From Thamnaconus septentrionalis (Eukaryota; Chordata; Actinopteri; Tetraodontiformes; Monacanthidae): a stretch of 64,000 nt of DNA. The notes below the pieces were generated by a model, which worked only from the letters and a program-made list of their open reading frames with translations, searched no databases and had not been told where the DNA came from. Below, in pieces: positions 45,501-59,200 of the stretch. The position numbers were made by a program, and so were the translations under genes. Position 1 is the first letter of the stretch; each line of letters begins with the position of its first letter. Location of the stretch: contig CM020502.1 in NCBI GenBank assembly GCA_009823395.1, positions 27,096,944 through 27,160,943 of the forward strand. Direction: 5' to 3'.

Positions 45501-48445
45501 TTTTGTTTTTTTTTTTTACATATTCATATTTTATTTTTTTGTCCTGTTTTTTGGGGAGGGGGGAATTAATGATGACAATAACAGCATGGAATCATAACAA
45601 CCAGTTGATGGTAATAAGAGATGAAAAGGCAACTACATGGACTGTGGAAAAAAAATAATCTAAGATGGCTACCATCTGTGCTGGACCACTAAAATGATAT
45701 TATCATGTGAACTTTATTAGCAGAATGTCAATATTTTTCTAAAAATGTTTTTCTAATATCGTTACTTTATGACCGAGACAGTCTGGATGTTGGAACCTGG
45801 TCTAAATCTTTGCACTGATCTTAATTTTTGACAGACAGGAATATCGGTTTTCACTGTCTGTCTGAATTATGAGCGTTTTCGCCAAAGTGATTCCGTTTGC
45901 TTTGAGACGGAGGCTCGGCCAAGTTTTTGTGTCTAAACTACAGCTGAGAAAAAAATATCATCAAGCTTTACAAGGAGACAAAAAAAAGAAAACGCTTGGA
46001 GGCAGCAGCTGACAGCCTCCCGAATTAAACTCCCCCCCAAAAATTACATCACTGTGCCGGTAGCGCTGCACTAAACGAGCTGCCACTAAAAGCTCATAAA
46101 TTTCAACAAAGCAATGTGCGAGCCGCGGAAGGGAAGGGTGCTCGCTTACAGCGGCGGTCCGCTCCTGTCCGGCCAAGGCGTCGTGTTGTGTTTTAAACAT
46201 CTGTCCGGTAATTGAATTCACACTGCGCTCCACTGTCTAAGTGATGTGATATAGAGTTCCTGTCAGTGAGAGCAGGATGGACTCCAGACAGAAACCCAAG
46301 CGCGGCCGAGGACTGGGAAAGTAAACGGCGGGACGGCTGCCAGCAGGGTGAGGGGGAGCGTTTTGGTTTTTTCTGAGGAAAAACTGCACATGAGGGCTGA
46401 CGGGAAAAGTGAACCGAGAGGTCCGAGAACCGCGGGCTGTGTCTTTTCAGTGGAACCGGTAAGGCTGAGTGCACGGGCGGATGTCGGTGCATCATGTCTA
46501 AGATCCTACTAGTTCTCTCGTCATAGCCCCCCCTCTTTCAGAAACACTTGATTTGGGAAATCCACCCTCTGTGATGTCAAAAGGGGCCACTGATACCACT
46601 CCCAGGTTCAGTGATACACTCTCCCAGGCAGGGTGTTGGCTCCGAAACCCCCATTGTTTTTGTTCTCTTTTCCAAACATGTGGAAGGTCCAGCAAAGCTG
46701 TCCAGTTTTACCAGGAAGGACGCAAACAGTTGTGCCGACTTCAGAGAGATCTTTGGGCAGGTGTTGGCCTACCTGCGGGCTGGAGGACCTGCTCCTGCCG
46801 GAGGGAGTCGACGGGACGGAGGGCTGCGGTGGCTTTGAGAGTTCACCGTTAGCAGATAAGAAGTCAAACAGCTGGACCTTGGCAATAAAAAAAGAAGGAA
46901 GAATAGAAAGCAAGTGTTTAAGCCGATAAGATCAGCAGCCAATCTGATCATCCCTCGCCATTACAGCCACGAGTCTGTTTTTATTGAGCAGCAGCTCACC
47001 GGGTCGACTTGCTCCCCAGGGTCGGAGTCGGTCGGTCTCAGCTGCGCGTACATGGAGAGGACATCGAGCACGTCCACAGTGTTGGAGCGCGCCAGGAAGG
47101 AGGCGTACGTCTCCACGATGAGGTCATTGTTCTCCGGCCGCGCGGGGCCGTCGTGCGGCAGGCACAGTTTGTGCCTCAGTAAGTACTTCCAGGCCATCAG
47201 GACGTCACTCAGAGCCACTTTGAACTCTCCGCAGTGCTGTCAACAGTGCACAGAGAAAAGATCAATCAGTTATTTAAAAAGAAATAGTGAGAGCAGCAGG
47301 CGGCCATCATCATCGGGCCTGGAACCAATCAGACCCCGTCGGGGGAAGGAAAAGAACACGGCGTGAGCGGTCGCAGCCGGGAGTCTGTGCTAATGTCATC
47401 AGCTGCCGAGGTGATGACAGTCAGCCTGATGGTTCAATTGACCTGCGGTGATGTGAACTGGGCTCCTGTGGGCCTCGTCTTTCAGGCTGCTGGATGAATC
47501 ACTGCGAGAGTTACGTGTTCTGTATGTTATTACTTCCCTTCCTTTTATTTATTTCTGTTTGCTATTTGTGAGGCAGTGAACAAGAGATTTTGCTGAAGGG
47601 GGACGGAGACCCCTCACACAGCGTCGGAGCTAAATTATGGCCACGGAAGCTCAAATTTTAACGATGGTTGGTTGTTTTGGCATTTGAACGTACTGCTGCA
47701 CCAGTCTCCAACTACTCTTGCATCCAAGTCTCACATCTTAGCATATTTGCAGCGCCTTCATTCTCTTTCTGTCATCAATTAGACAGAGAAATCACTAAGC
47801 ACAACAAGCCCACTCTGACGGGACATCCCTTGATACTGTAACTGTTCTTAGTGTGGCCGGGGCACGGCTTACTCCTCTGCACCTGCGCTGTGGTTCCTGA
47901 TGCCTTGATTGGTGGGCAGGGAACGCATCTCTATGTAGGAGTCCACTTCCACCTGGTTCTGTTGTGTCTGTCGTGGCTGTACTGCTGTCGGGGTGTCCGC
48001 CAAAATGCACACTGGCTCTGGAGAATCCTGAGCGCGTCAGCCGTAAGGGCGCACGCCGTTTCTCGCAGCACACAGGTAAGGCGCAGTAATGTGCACTGCT
48101 GCCTCTTCTTTCCACTAACGTGCCGGGTGTGTTCTGATTGTTCTCGCTGCACTGTGCCTACCTGTATCTGGTCTAAGAGTATTTAATTACCTTCCTTTAA
48201 CTCAATATCTCCCCCAGGTGGCGCTGTCGGCTTCAATACTTTCCCCCTTCCACCTGCCACATTGGCAACATTGTAACAGAAGTCTTCATCACCTGCTTGT
48301 TGACTTCAGCCATGGCCAGCTGTAGCACCCTCAGCATGCTGTCTGCTCCATGGATGGTGGTCCTCTCGGACGGTAAGACCCTGTGGCATTCTCTCCTGAA
48401 CACTTTGACAATCAGCTTCAGGCGCTCCGCCACCATGGGCTCCAT
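36569..48445 (-). CDS. parpbp: PCNA-interacting partner / PARP1-binding protein (PARI)
   Basis: Ten coding exons on the minus strand, in order: 48445-48293, 47236-47000, 46877-46773, 45337-45167, 45022-44868, 42782-42599, 42470-42289, 40382-40301, 37614-37425 and 36876-36569. All phases agree and give 588 residues, close to the human length of about 580. Hallmarks are SERTTIHGADSML, SDVLMAWKYLL, VFCSYLNLLVNVKDDLAV, LGRQAFTDLKRAARN, AIQLGGKGYAP, SHAIN-like KAHAINHATAYGGRDTLK and IRSQFSCTY. The protein ends in a PIP box, QGKLTSFF at residues 579-586, for binding PCNA. The middle resembles a degenerate UvrD-type helicase fold. PARI is recruited to modified PCNA at replication forks and limits RAD51-driven recombination. 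The start ATG lies in the second exon; a non-coding exon is inferred upstream. The 82-base exon 40382-40301 is small but fits in phase (SPEAATGSSPEPLRNRVQ). Confidence 0.96.
39780..39875 (+). mobile_element. Tail of a non-LTR retrotransposon in a parpbp intron
   Basis: TGCTGCTGTAATTATGAAAT, then TTCCCCAATGTGGGATAAAT and AAAGG, then TATTC/CTATTC units. This is the usual 3' end and short tandem tail of a fish LINE; the 5' part is missing or unrecognisable. Confidence 0.6.
40999..41821. mobile_element. Complete 823-bp non-autonomous DNA element with terminal inverted repeats
   Basis: The left end AGGGGCCGTTTACAT and the inverted right end AGGGGTCGTTTACAC match. The inside carries more subterminal symmetry: GAAACCGCACATTTTCG near the left end, and GTTTTCGGTTTCAGTGAAAA with GTGCGTTTTCAGAGAAAACC near the right. 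Open frames inside are short and unlike transposase. It sits in a parpbp intron, and a 5' fragment of the same family lies at 24020-24260. I could not settle the target-site duplication. Confidence 0.68.
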
Positions 48446-48914
48446 ATTTCCCTGCAAAAATGTGGGATGACACATGTTGAGGTATAGACAAGATTATACT
48501 GTGACGGTCGGTTGGGCTGTGTTCTCGTAGTTATGTTCTGTCCTCTGTTTTAATTGTTGTTATGGTGTTGGTAAACGTTGGTCCGTGAAGGCAACACACA
48601 TGCCATCATCACTAGTAGTGACAACGGCCCACAGTAGCCTGTTTCACAGTTCAGCAATAAGTAACTGGCTGACGTTTCCGAGCAGTGTGTCGGGTGTGGA
48701 CGGGGACGTTACATTACAATGCAAATTATGTATTTGCTTAAAAGAGTTAATTAAGTTTAATTGTTAACGGCTGAACCTGTACCACAATCAAACCGCTACA
48801 TTTCCACGTGAAAGGCATCCGCCGGTGCATAGAATGCATTTCTGGCCGACACGTTGACACAGTAATAACACGGTAACTCAAAAAGCATTTACACGTGACG
48901 TAATCAATACTTAC

Positions 48915-49010
48915 GGAAAGGCAAATATTTTAATATTGTAGCAAGCACCGACAATTCTCCAACGACAGCGCGACACCGGCAAGAAGAAACGGTTGTTTTG
49001 AATGTTTTAA
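48915..49010 (-). other. parpbp: Probable non-coding first exon of parpbp
   Basis: On the minus strand a near-perfect donor (TTTCC then GTAAGTA) ends here at 48915. The coding exon begins after an acceptor at 48452 (TTTTTGCAG), with only six untranslated bases before its ATG. The upstream limit is a guess. Confidence 0.5.
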
Positions 49011-49346
49011 ATTCCCAGTGACGTCGCTGTTTTTGACCAATCACGCCGCAGCGGCACAAACCAGTTTCGCTTGTTTTATGCCTCTTTCCAACGTTCGTTA
49101 TATTTTGGATTATGAGGCTAAAATACTACACGTTGTTTAGTTAGCGCTAATGTTTGTTGTGTGATCGACACTTATATTTGATGTTTTGAAATTTTAACGC
49201 CCTTGGGGGCGTTGTCTTGTTTAGTCAGACCCAGCTCGCCCCCTCGGCATTTTGGGAAAGTGGTACGGTTCGTGTCGAACCCGGAAATAGCCTCTAAACC
49301 CTGCAAAGGCGCGCACCATTCAACTCTGCAGACCTCTCACGCCACG
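48960..49346. promoter_or_regulatory. Divergent (bidirectional) promoter of parpbp and nup37
   Basis: The two genes start back-to-back within about 350 bases. Between them are a TGACGTCG CRE-like site near 49019 and an NF-Y-type CCAAT box at 49037-49041 (GACCAATCACG), with no TATA box at a useful place. These are common features of divergent housekeeping promoters. Human PARPBP and NUP37 are also arranged head-to-head. Confidence 0.6.
49200..49346 (+). other. nup37: Probable non-coding first exon of nup37
   Basis: A donor-like site (CACG then GTAGGA) follows at 49347, and a matching acceptor (CCACCAAAG) lies at 50230, nine bases before the ATG. The 5' limit is inferred. Confidence 0.4.
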
Positions 49347-50239
49347 GTAGGAACTCTAGAACTAGAACTAGAAACCTCAGCATTTTATTCCGAAGCGAAA
49401 CGTCGACTCGGACCTAACATGTTGTTATTCAATCAGTTCACGTAATCCTTAAATCAGTGGTTTCACTCATTTTTTTCTGCTTTGTTCCTGCTAACTGCTT
49501 ACTGGCTAGCCAGCCAGCACACATGTTTTAATCTCTGACAGGTGACACATGACCCCGTTATGTGTAACAAATATGTGTTAAATTAAACACAGGAGAAACC
49601 GAAGTAGCGCCTTAGTTTTGTTTAGCTTTTTAAATGTGCAAGCCGCTCCGGTACTTTGTTTTATCCCTGTGTGTATTCAATGTAGGTTGTTGTGAATTAT
49701 AAAGTCAGAGTCGTATGCTAAATGCTGCAGATGTTTCTGATTTGAGGGGGGGAAATCGAAAATGTTCTCCGTGTGAGTGATACTTTTAGAAGAAGAGCAG
49801 ACCCACTGTTTTTCAATCAGAACGAGAAAAAATGCTCAGGGAGCTGTGCATTTCAGAATCCAAGCTAGCACTGACTAAATAATGAATGACGTTTGGTCCT
49901 CCTTTCACTGAAAACTAAAGAAATTGTTCATTGTGGTTGTTGTTTAAAGGATGTACAGCAGGCAGGAAGCCATCGTGCCTTTGGGACACCTGATCAGAAA
50001 AAAAAAAAAAAAAAAAAATCTTATTTGATGCCTAACTTGATGCTACTTCAATGTGTCATTCATATGATGATGTTATATTCATACATAGTGATCAATAGAA
50101 CTTAAATGACCCTTTTACAACTTCACAATCTGAATCTTGTTACAAACAACAAAGAAAAACACTTGACTCTAATGGTTATTTGTGACTCTAAACTACTGGG
50201 CGAGCGTAACCCCTCCTCTGTCCACCAAAGGTTCACAAC

Positions 50240-53200
50240 ATGCAGGAGGATTCGAGCCGCAGCCCAACGTACACGGTGCCGTGTGAGGGTTACGTCCACG
50301 TGGTGGAGTTCAGTCCCTTCAGCTCCGGCACCCCCGCCTCTCTGCTGGCCTATGGTGGGAACCAGTATGTTGTTGTGGGCGCCTGTCTGTTCCAGGTGAG
50401 AAACGCAGCAACAGCCACCTTGACTGGAATTAAGAATCAAACTCCCTGTCCCTTCTTGGACTCATCATGCCCGTTTGTCCAACCGCAGGAGGAGGACATG
50501 GAGATCGAGGGAGTCGAATTTAACATCCTTCGAGCTTTCCATCATGAGTTACGCGTTGACGCTCTTGCCTGGAGCCCAGAGTCCCGGCTGGACCGGATTC
50601 CCACGATCAGGTAGGGACGGGTGTTTGTTTCCAGCTTGTCGTGAGGTGATATTTTGCATTTCAGGTGTCCAAGAACAATCTATCCTGCACAATCACATGT
50701 GTTTCTCTTTGCCAAAATCACACGTGTTTCTCTTTGGCCCTTTCTTCATCGTCACCTCGTCTATTTTCTTCTGGACGTACGTCCAAAGCAACCTGACATC
50801 GAAGGCCTCTCAAAGAGAACCGTTTTTGCAGATTTCTGCACTAATGGAGAGAAAAGAAAGCACTTTAATGTGGGAGAGCATGCATTGTGGTGTGTCAGCG
50901 GCTCGGCATCGGTCCTAAAAGCCTCTTCAGAGGCTCATAAATGCACCACAAGTATTAGGATCAGCTGCCCTCTGCCCTCGGCTGAGGGCATCCTCCACAC
51001 GTGCTGCCTCTCCAGAGTGGCGAACACGCTAAAAGCCCGCTAACACCCTCTTCACACCAGCTGTTCGCCCCGCCGCCCTTTGGCAGGCACTGCAGGTCAT
51101 TAAAAAAAAAAAAAAGCCGGACCGCTGGACCCATAAAGGCTGTTCACGCTGTAAATCAACTCCTGCACAACGAAAGAAAGGAAACCCCATATAACTTGTA
51201 CGTCATATTTTAGAATGGGAAATAAGCACCATGTGTTGGTGTTCGTGCTGTACTGTTAACCCAACCTGCAAGTCACCTTGGGCGGTTGTTTTCGAGCAAT
51301 TGACTGCATGCAGATTTACGTAAATAAAAATCAACAACAACCTAAAAAATGTATTTTGTGGCTGGCACCTGCTGTAAAATGCATACTCTGTTTGGAGCAT
51401 AAAACTATTGCAGTGCAGGGTCACATGACTACTCCGTGTGCAGTGCAGGTAGCTGCAGCTAAAAAACATCACCTATGACGCATGCTAATATTTTGATAAG
51501 TTAACTTGAAAATAACAAAATAAATACCACCAGAATTATAAATTTGCTTTATCGGCAGCATCGTACCACCCTGGTTTAAATAACGTTCTGTCGTGCAGCT
51601 AACAGACGTGAGCGCTTCATGTTCCATGATGAAACATGAAGCTCACAAAATGATGTCATCGCAATATGCTGAGTGTTATGGTACACCTGATGGATCTGGC
51701 AGGAGTCACAACTTTCCTCAATGTACGCTTGAGCACTTAGCACCATCTAGTGGGCTAAAAACCCTGTCTGCTTTTTTGTGATTCAAGCACACGAAAAGTT
51801 GAACTTGCGTTTGCGACCTTAACTGAGCATTTGTGGAAATAACTCATCTGCATTTTGACGTCCTTGATTCAACATAATGTCACCAGACAAATGAATGCCA
51901 TTCTGTGCTGTATTTTGCCACCCAGAACCTGGAGCAGACTAGTAGGAGACACAGAGAGGAGATGGGGCGGGAAAGCCCGCCCACAAACAAACGGGTTAGC
52001 CGTGTTGAAACAACAAAAAAAACTGTGTCCTCGTTGTCACTCCGCAGCTGCCCGAAGGCGAGCCAAGTTGTTTCAGGTGGCCCGAGAGCAGATTGTTAGA
52101 AAGCAAGCAAGTTCTCCTCCTAATTGGAGCCGTGGACGGGAGGGTTCACAGCTCCCACCGGAGGTGTTTAAGCTGTCCGTAATTGAAAGGGAAAGGCAGC
52201 GATAATTCCCGGCCCACTGCGGTCGGCTCCGCGGGGCCCCTCCGTCCAGCCCTGTGACGTGCGCACATGTTATTGCGCTGATGACTCCCGACTCGGGTTC
52301 CATCCCTCTCTCAGATCCGCACGTAGCCGAGCCTTCCAGGAAAAGTACAACTTTCTCACGGGCTTGCCTCATGTCGAGGTCCAGGGAGAGAGAGAGAGCG
52401 GGAGAGAGCAGGAGAGAGAGGTGGAGGGGAGAGAAGGTGGGGGTGAGGAGTTGGGGGGGAAGGGGGGGGGACTGCAGCGCTGCCACCATCCGCCACAGCG
52501 GCTCGTAACACGAAAATGTGAAGATTAATGAGTCCTGTAAAGACCTGCAGAGCGCCAGGCTTCCACCAAATCTTTACTGTGAGGAAAAGGCCAGAGTGAA
52601 AAAAAACTGAACCAGAGTGATGATTAAAAAGCCTTTATTTGGGAAAAATAAGAGCAAAAAAAATGGATAGGGAGAAATAATGAGACTCTGTGCTCTTTAA
52701 AGCCCGGGATTAAACCCAGACGTTGAAATTCTGCGTGTAGCAATAAACACATGTCAACATCCAACAGCAACACCACCACAACCACGTTTCTTACAGCACC
52801 GTCGGCGCAGCACGCGGTGGAAAAACCTAAGTAAATATGAGTTTTTGTGGGAAGAGAATGTGACGTCTGCTAATTGGAAGTGTCTGGGTTCTTGTTCATA
52901 GTAATTCGGAGCAACAACATGGTCGCCTCACTTAAAATAGTGGTTCGGGGGTGAAAAGAAAAAAAAAAGTCTTGTTAGTTTTAAACCAGAGTGAGTTGGT
53001 TGCATAGTGAGTGGACTGTGACCGGGCCATATGTACAGTAAAAAAACAGAAGGTTTTGATTGGCCGCTTGGATAAAAGCAACTGGAGGAGGGAGAAAATA
53101 TCAATATTACTGCCACATCAGCCCTTCCAACAACAGTCTTGTCTCTCATTTCCATGTCATTGAAATTCTAATCACAGAGTCAAAAGACTTTTTTTCTTTT

Positions 53201-56200
53201 TTAGTTTTCAAATCCGAAACTCTGATTGTGTTGCGCAAGGTTGCAGAAGAATTTTTTTTTTTTTTCAATATACGTCATAAAAAGAAAGTTTGCCTGCTTT
53301 TACTGCAAAGTCCAACATGAATTCTCCAGTTCTGAACGGCCCGTCCCGCTGAAGGTTCCTCCCGTGACGCCTGTGTTGACCAGCCCGCGGGCCACCGTCT
53401 GTTTATCCTGCTGTTTTGCGATCTGTGTGTTAATGTGTGTGTGTTTTTTCTTGTCATAAGTGACTTAGTGTAATTGTGTGAATAATTGCAGGTGCTGGTG
53501 TGCACAAAAGCACCTGATTAGAGGGAAAGTCCTCCCTGGGCGCCGCCTGGATGGTGTGAGGGGTTAAATCCTCCGTCTCTTTATTTGTCTTAGCTCGCAA
53601 TTAGAAATCCCCTGGCAGCACAACACACGCACACACACACACTGTGATGCTGAGGTGTCGTTGGGGGGGCCGAGAGGTTCTTCCTCCGTCACTGTATTTT
53701 GATGCCCTCCCTGCCGTTTGTTTTCATGTCTCTCCTCCACTTCCTCCTGCCGTCTCTGCAGGTTCTGCACCGCCGCCGCCGACAGACGGCTACGCCTGCT
53801 GACTTCCGATCTTCAGGATAAGCACGAGATCAAGGTAGAGCAACATCTGGAGCGTTTTTAGCAATAATTCTGAAGAGCTGAGCCGGTCCCATGTTTTTAT
53901 ACAAGGTTTTAAACCAGTGTTTTTTCCATCCCGGACTGGAGGTGGTGCAGCTTCATATGATTTTTATCATCCAAAAACCTTCTCTGGAGCCGCGGGAAAT
54001 GGCAATGTTTAGCCCGCTGTTTACAGCCTCCAGCTAAATGGCTGAGTTTTGAGTGTCCTGCTCAAACTCGTTTTTCTTTCCATCCGCATGTGTTTGACAA
54101 GGTGGTCTTAGAGGGCGGAGCCAGCACCTGGCTGGCCATGAGCTCAGTGTCTTTGTGATGTCGCGCTGGGCTGATGAATGGGCTGTTTAATTAACTCTGC
54201 AGAGCGTTGCTTCGTCTGGTTCACTGTTTTGGTGACGTGCTTTTCCTTTTCTGTCTCTGAGGTGATGGAGGGTCATACCAGCTACATCAACCACCTGGTG
54301 TTCGAGCCTACGGAGGGGAAGCAGATTGCCTCCGTCAGCGACGACCACACATGCAGGTGTGTGTATATGTGTGTGTAATCATACCGTAAGGGAGCTGCTT
54401 TTGTAGGTATTCTAGCTAATTGGTCAAATGTGGAAACGCGACTTGGTAGAGGGAGATTTTCCTTTTCCTGGGGAGGGAATCAGGTGGAGGGAAAAACTTC
54501 GTCAGTTGCCATTGTCACCATCCCTGATGCATTCAGTGAGCGGGATGAACTGCAACCTGCATCCTCGTATTTCAACACCTGTTGGTGCCCCAAGAGAAGA
54601 AAGAGGGAGGAGCTTTCACGAGATTTAGATCACAACCATGGATGTATTATAAGAACTGGACACTGGAGTGGCAATACGGTGGCGTGCCGATTTTTCCCGG
54701 TGGCCCCTCGAGGTATTGCAGCAAAAAAAAATCCTGTGGGCCCAAAAGGCATTTTTCCCCATAGACCGCAATACAAAAATAAATGCCTTCAAAACGGCTG
54801 ACAGGACGACTGTGACCTGAACCGTCATACGTACTGTTGGGCTTCAGCTCGTTCTGATTGGCTCCGTCCTGTAGTGTCTGTAAGTGACCTTCTCCAGGAT
54901 CATTCTGATTGGCCAAATAGATCATGTGAGTCACAGAGGCACGATAGGAAATGACAGCACTGCCCATGCTCTAAGGGTCCATTAATGCGGAAGTCTAAAA
55001 CTTTTTTGGCGTGTGCGCTGGGTGAGCAACTTCATCAAGGGGGCCTGATCGCAACCTACAGAAAAGTCAGAAAAAGGGTGCGCTTGTAAACAATGGCTCC
55101 TGGCTTGATGGTGCATCAGAGCAGCAAAGGGAATACGAGGTTTCTCTCGGCACATCGCATGTGGCCACATGGCACCAACAGGAGACTTCACCGCTCCCAT
55201 CCGTGGTGAAGAAAACACACAGAAGAGGTTTGCTCGGACACCTTCTGAGTTTTATTCCGCTCCTCCCGACAGTTTCCCGTGGGATCTCCCTCCCTGATGG
55301 ACAAAATGAAATAAATGCAGCGGTTCCCACCTTTTCGGGTTGCCAGGTTCGGTCAAACCGGGCTGGCTGTCGTGTGAAAAAGGGTTCCTGGATGTAAAAG
55401 GGGTTTGCGAAGCTTCCGGCCCGAGCTCACACCGAGGTGCAACCAGTCCCGCCCTCCTCCCCCTCCTCTCCCTCCTCTCCCCCTGCCCCTCCCCCACCGC
55501 TCCACCTCCCCCAGGCCCTCTGCTGACCGGCCAGAGAAAACAGCCGAGTGCTCCATCTGTTGAAAGATTTAAATTCTGTCATGTTGAGAAAATATGGGAC
55601 GCTGGAGGAGGACGGACGGATGGACGGACGGACTGAGGGACGGACGGACGGACGGGCGGAACGCGGGGCGAGATCAAGTTAACGGGAGAGCACCTTCCCG
55701 TCGGCCCACACAGACAACCGGGGTGGAAGTGTTTGGCTGCCTGTATATAGACCCGTGACCCCGCCCGCCACTCTGTTGCCTTTGGCATCGCCGCCAGCCC
55801 CAGTACGAGCTGGCTCAGCTCTGTCATGGCGGTCCCCTGCCGCGGCGGGAAACACCAGCCGCTGCAACTCGATGCGGCCGCATCCAGGTGGGGAACCACT
55901 TCTTCCTCTTCCTCTTCCTCCTCCTCCTCCTCCTCCTCATCCGCCACCAGGGAGCTCAAATTTGGCCCGGGAGCTCAGTCTAAACGGCCCAATGGGATGC
56001 AGCGGAGGGCCTGCAATCTGCGGAGGGGAAAAGTGCCACCTGTAGGCCGCCGGAGCGCACTGCACTCGGTGGGAAGGAGGGAGGGGCGCTTTGGGGTTGA
56101 GTGAGTTCGCGGATGAACTCGGCCAGGGACGGCTCACACCTGCTTCGTTATGTATGTTGCTTTAAATCATTTTGTCCTGTTCCGAGTGATAATCCGTTTG

Positions 56201-59200
56201 GGTTTCTCTCAAACTCTGAACGCTGTGTGAGGGGAAGCAAATTAATACGGCTTGATGCGTCACCCCAGGTCTCTGCCTCGGATCCTCTTTTGCCTGTTTT
56301 TTTTTTGTTTTTTTAAACTTGCCAGCTGCCCGTTCAAATAAAGCCAGAAATCAAGTTTCACTCTGTTGATCAGAAATGTTCAAATGCTGATAACCTGCTG
56401 ATAAATTGTGTTCTTATTTTTTAAATTAATGTAATTTCTTTTCAACCTGTTTATTACCTTTTTTCTGCTTTTTTTCTAGGAATAATAAGAGTTCTATTTT
56501 CTGTTGTATTTATTTTAGCCGTCTGAACCTTTTGTCCCAGCAAAACGTTTCCCTACTTCATTACTCTTCATTACTGTGCCACTTGCGTAACCATTTACAT
56601 ACTGTTACTCGCCATTATCTTATATTAGCCAGTGTTGATAGAACGAGACGTGCCAGCAATCTGTTGCAGGCATTTATTAAATATCATCATTTCATTTAGT
56701 TCAGCCATTCGCCACAAGACCTGAAGGCAAAATATCTGTTTTCACATGTTGAGACTGCTGCTTTTTTTTTTCGTCAAAGTAGCTGACAATGTGCTTCAAT
56801 ATTTGAGTAAAGTAGTGTCTTCAATCATTGTAGTTCAGATGTTGAACTTTCGGTGTGAAGTGAATCCGATTGCTCCATTAGTTCCCTTGAAATATTTACT
56901 ACCTACGTCTCGACACTTCCTGCTCGCTCTACCGGTGAAAAGAAAACGCAACATGTAGAACTTCTGAGGTCGAACATGTAAATTGATTCCTGCGTCTCAG
57001 TGTTATGCAATTCCTCTGCGTTTTATCAAAGGCGGTCTCAGGCTTTCATGTCAGTCTTTGACCCCGATTGGAAAGGGTTGTGTTTCTTTTTCCCCCCTGG
57101 TGAGGGAGCAGGCCCTCGCCTTGTGAAGGGCAGAGCGGTTGACCACAGTTTGGCCGCTGGTGGCGTAGCGTGCAGCTGAGCGCTGTTTGGCCAGCGGTTT
57201 AAAGGAGTCGGCTCGGATCCATGTTTTTGTGCTGTGGTCGGGGGGTTCTCGCTCTCCTCCTCCCTCCCCACCCACCAACCGCCCCTCTTTTTTTCTGCTC
57301 TCTCGTCCTCGCTGGTGGAGCCTCTGGCTGGATCTTCACATGGGCGAGAGAGGAGAGGAGGTGGACTGACTTGAGTCACGGTTCTGTCCTGCTGCAGGCG
57401 AGACTGGGCAGCAAAAGTTAAGACTGAGCTCTTGGCACCTAGTCGCTCCTCTCTTCAGGTCGTCACGTACTTCACACGGTCCCCTTGGGCCAAAGGCCTC
57501 GTTCACGTCGCTCCTTTTCACTACTCTGAGAAAGACCCCCACAACCCCAATTCCCACCTCTCTGGTCCAGCTCAGAGAAGAACCGTGCAGATGTGGTTAA
57601 CCGAGTCTTGGACTTGCCGTTCTCGTCACGGTCCGCCGCGTCCTCGGCGTTTTCCCCGTTGTTTTGGCTATCAAAGATCTAATTTAGCCATTATTGAAAT
57701 GAGGACTGGGCACGCTGCTCGCACAGGCCTCCATCAAGGAGTTGGCTTCTTGCTCGCGTGCAAAAAAAACAAAACAACTAGGATGCGCTTCAACTCCAGT
57801 GCGCTGGTCTTCCTCAGCTGACGTGTACCACGCCCGGGGCTCGCCGCCCACGGTGAAGCTCTTTGGCTGTAATGCGAGTGAAGCGTGACGCCGACCGGGT
57901 CCACTGGATGATGTTTTCCCCCTCCGTCTCCCCGTCCGCTATTGTTGCAGTCGGGGTGGAGGATAATGCCAGGCTGGCATTTTCCCCCCGCTGAGGTCGG
58001 AGTTCGGGGAGCAAAGCTTGGATGAAAACGCACGTTGTCTGTCACGTCCCGGCGCTGTGTTTCATTAAAGCCCGGTGACTCGTCTCTTTACGAGCCACAG
58101 ACTCGTGGAAAACTCGAGTTCTGCCACCGGGAGACTCTGTGTGTGGGAAATGGAATCTTCCCCCATACAACTGACGAAGTGTCGGCACGCCTCGTAAACT
58201 GAGGCCCCGTTGGTGACCAAGCAAACACTTTTTGCTTGCAAATAAACCTTGTGAAGGAGAGCTTCTCCAGACATTATGCAAGTGCAGCTGATCCTGTTTT
58301 GGGGAAACTGCCCTAAAAACCCCGTCGTCAGTTGTTGTTAATTAGGAAGCAGTGGAGTTGGTTTGGGATTTTCTCTCTTTTTTTTTGAGGGTTGGGGAGG
58401 TTCACATATCGACTCGGATCATAACTGTGATTTTGCTAATGAGCGGTGATTGCAAGTTCCGACCTGAGAGCTGTTTTTCCCTCACAACAGGGTCACTTCA
58501 CTGACTTTTTCAACTGGAGAAATCAGCTCCAGTTGTTGTACACAAGGCAATTTGTCTGAAACTTTCATAGTCAAATAAAGGGGAAAAATATTTAGAAAAT
58601 CAAGAGGTGGAGGAGAGAGGCAAGCACATCTACTTAAATTCCGTATTTTAATGTTTTTATGGACGTGATGCCTTATCTCTGCAATGTACTGGCAAAGGAT
58701 AGAGTCCAATGTTGAAATGTTGACCTTTTGATCTCTGGCCAACAGGGTTTGGGACCTGGACGGGAATGAAAGCGTCACTCTCAGACTTCGCTCCCCAGGC
58801 ATCAGCGTGTGCTGGCACCCAGAGGAGGCTTTAAAGGTGACCGTGGTGTTCTCTAAGTCTTCAACACCGGCACTGCTTGTCTGGAATCACAGAAAACACC
58901 AGATCACTCACGGTCACTGGTTGTTTTGCCTCGCCGATGCCAAGCTGCCCGTCGCAAACACATGGCAAACTGGAAATTATTATCATTTTTTATTTCTGAA
59001 TTATCCGATGTCTCCTCCCAGTTGATGGTGGCAGAGAAGAAGGGGACCATCCGCTTCTACGATCTGCTGACGCAGCAGGCAATCCTGTCGCTGGACTGCG
59101 GCCAGTCGCCGCTCATGTCGGCCGACTGGTGTCTCACCAACACCATCAAAGTGGGCGCTGTGGCTGGCAACGACTGGCTCATCTGGGACATCACCCGGTC

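Noticed and set aside
46674..46772. Extension of the parpbp exon 46877-46773 to a later donor (after CTTCCTG)
   Set aside because: Joining from that donor to the next exon creates an in-frame stop. The donor after CCGCAG at 46773 keeps phase 0 and aligns with human PARI.
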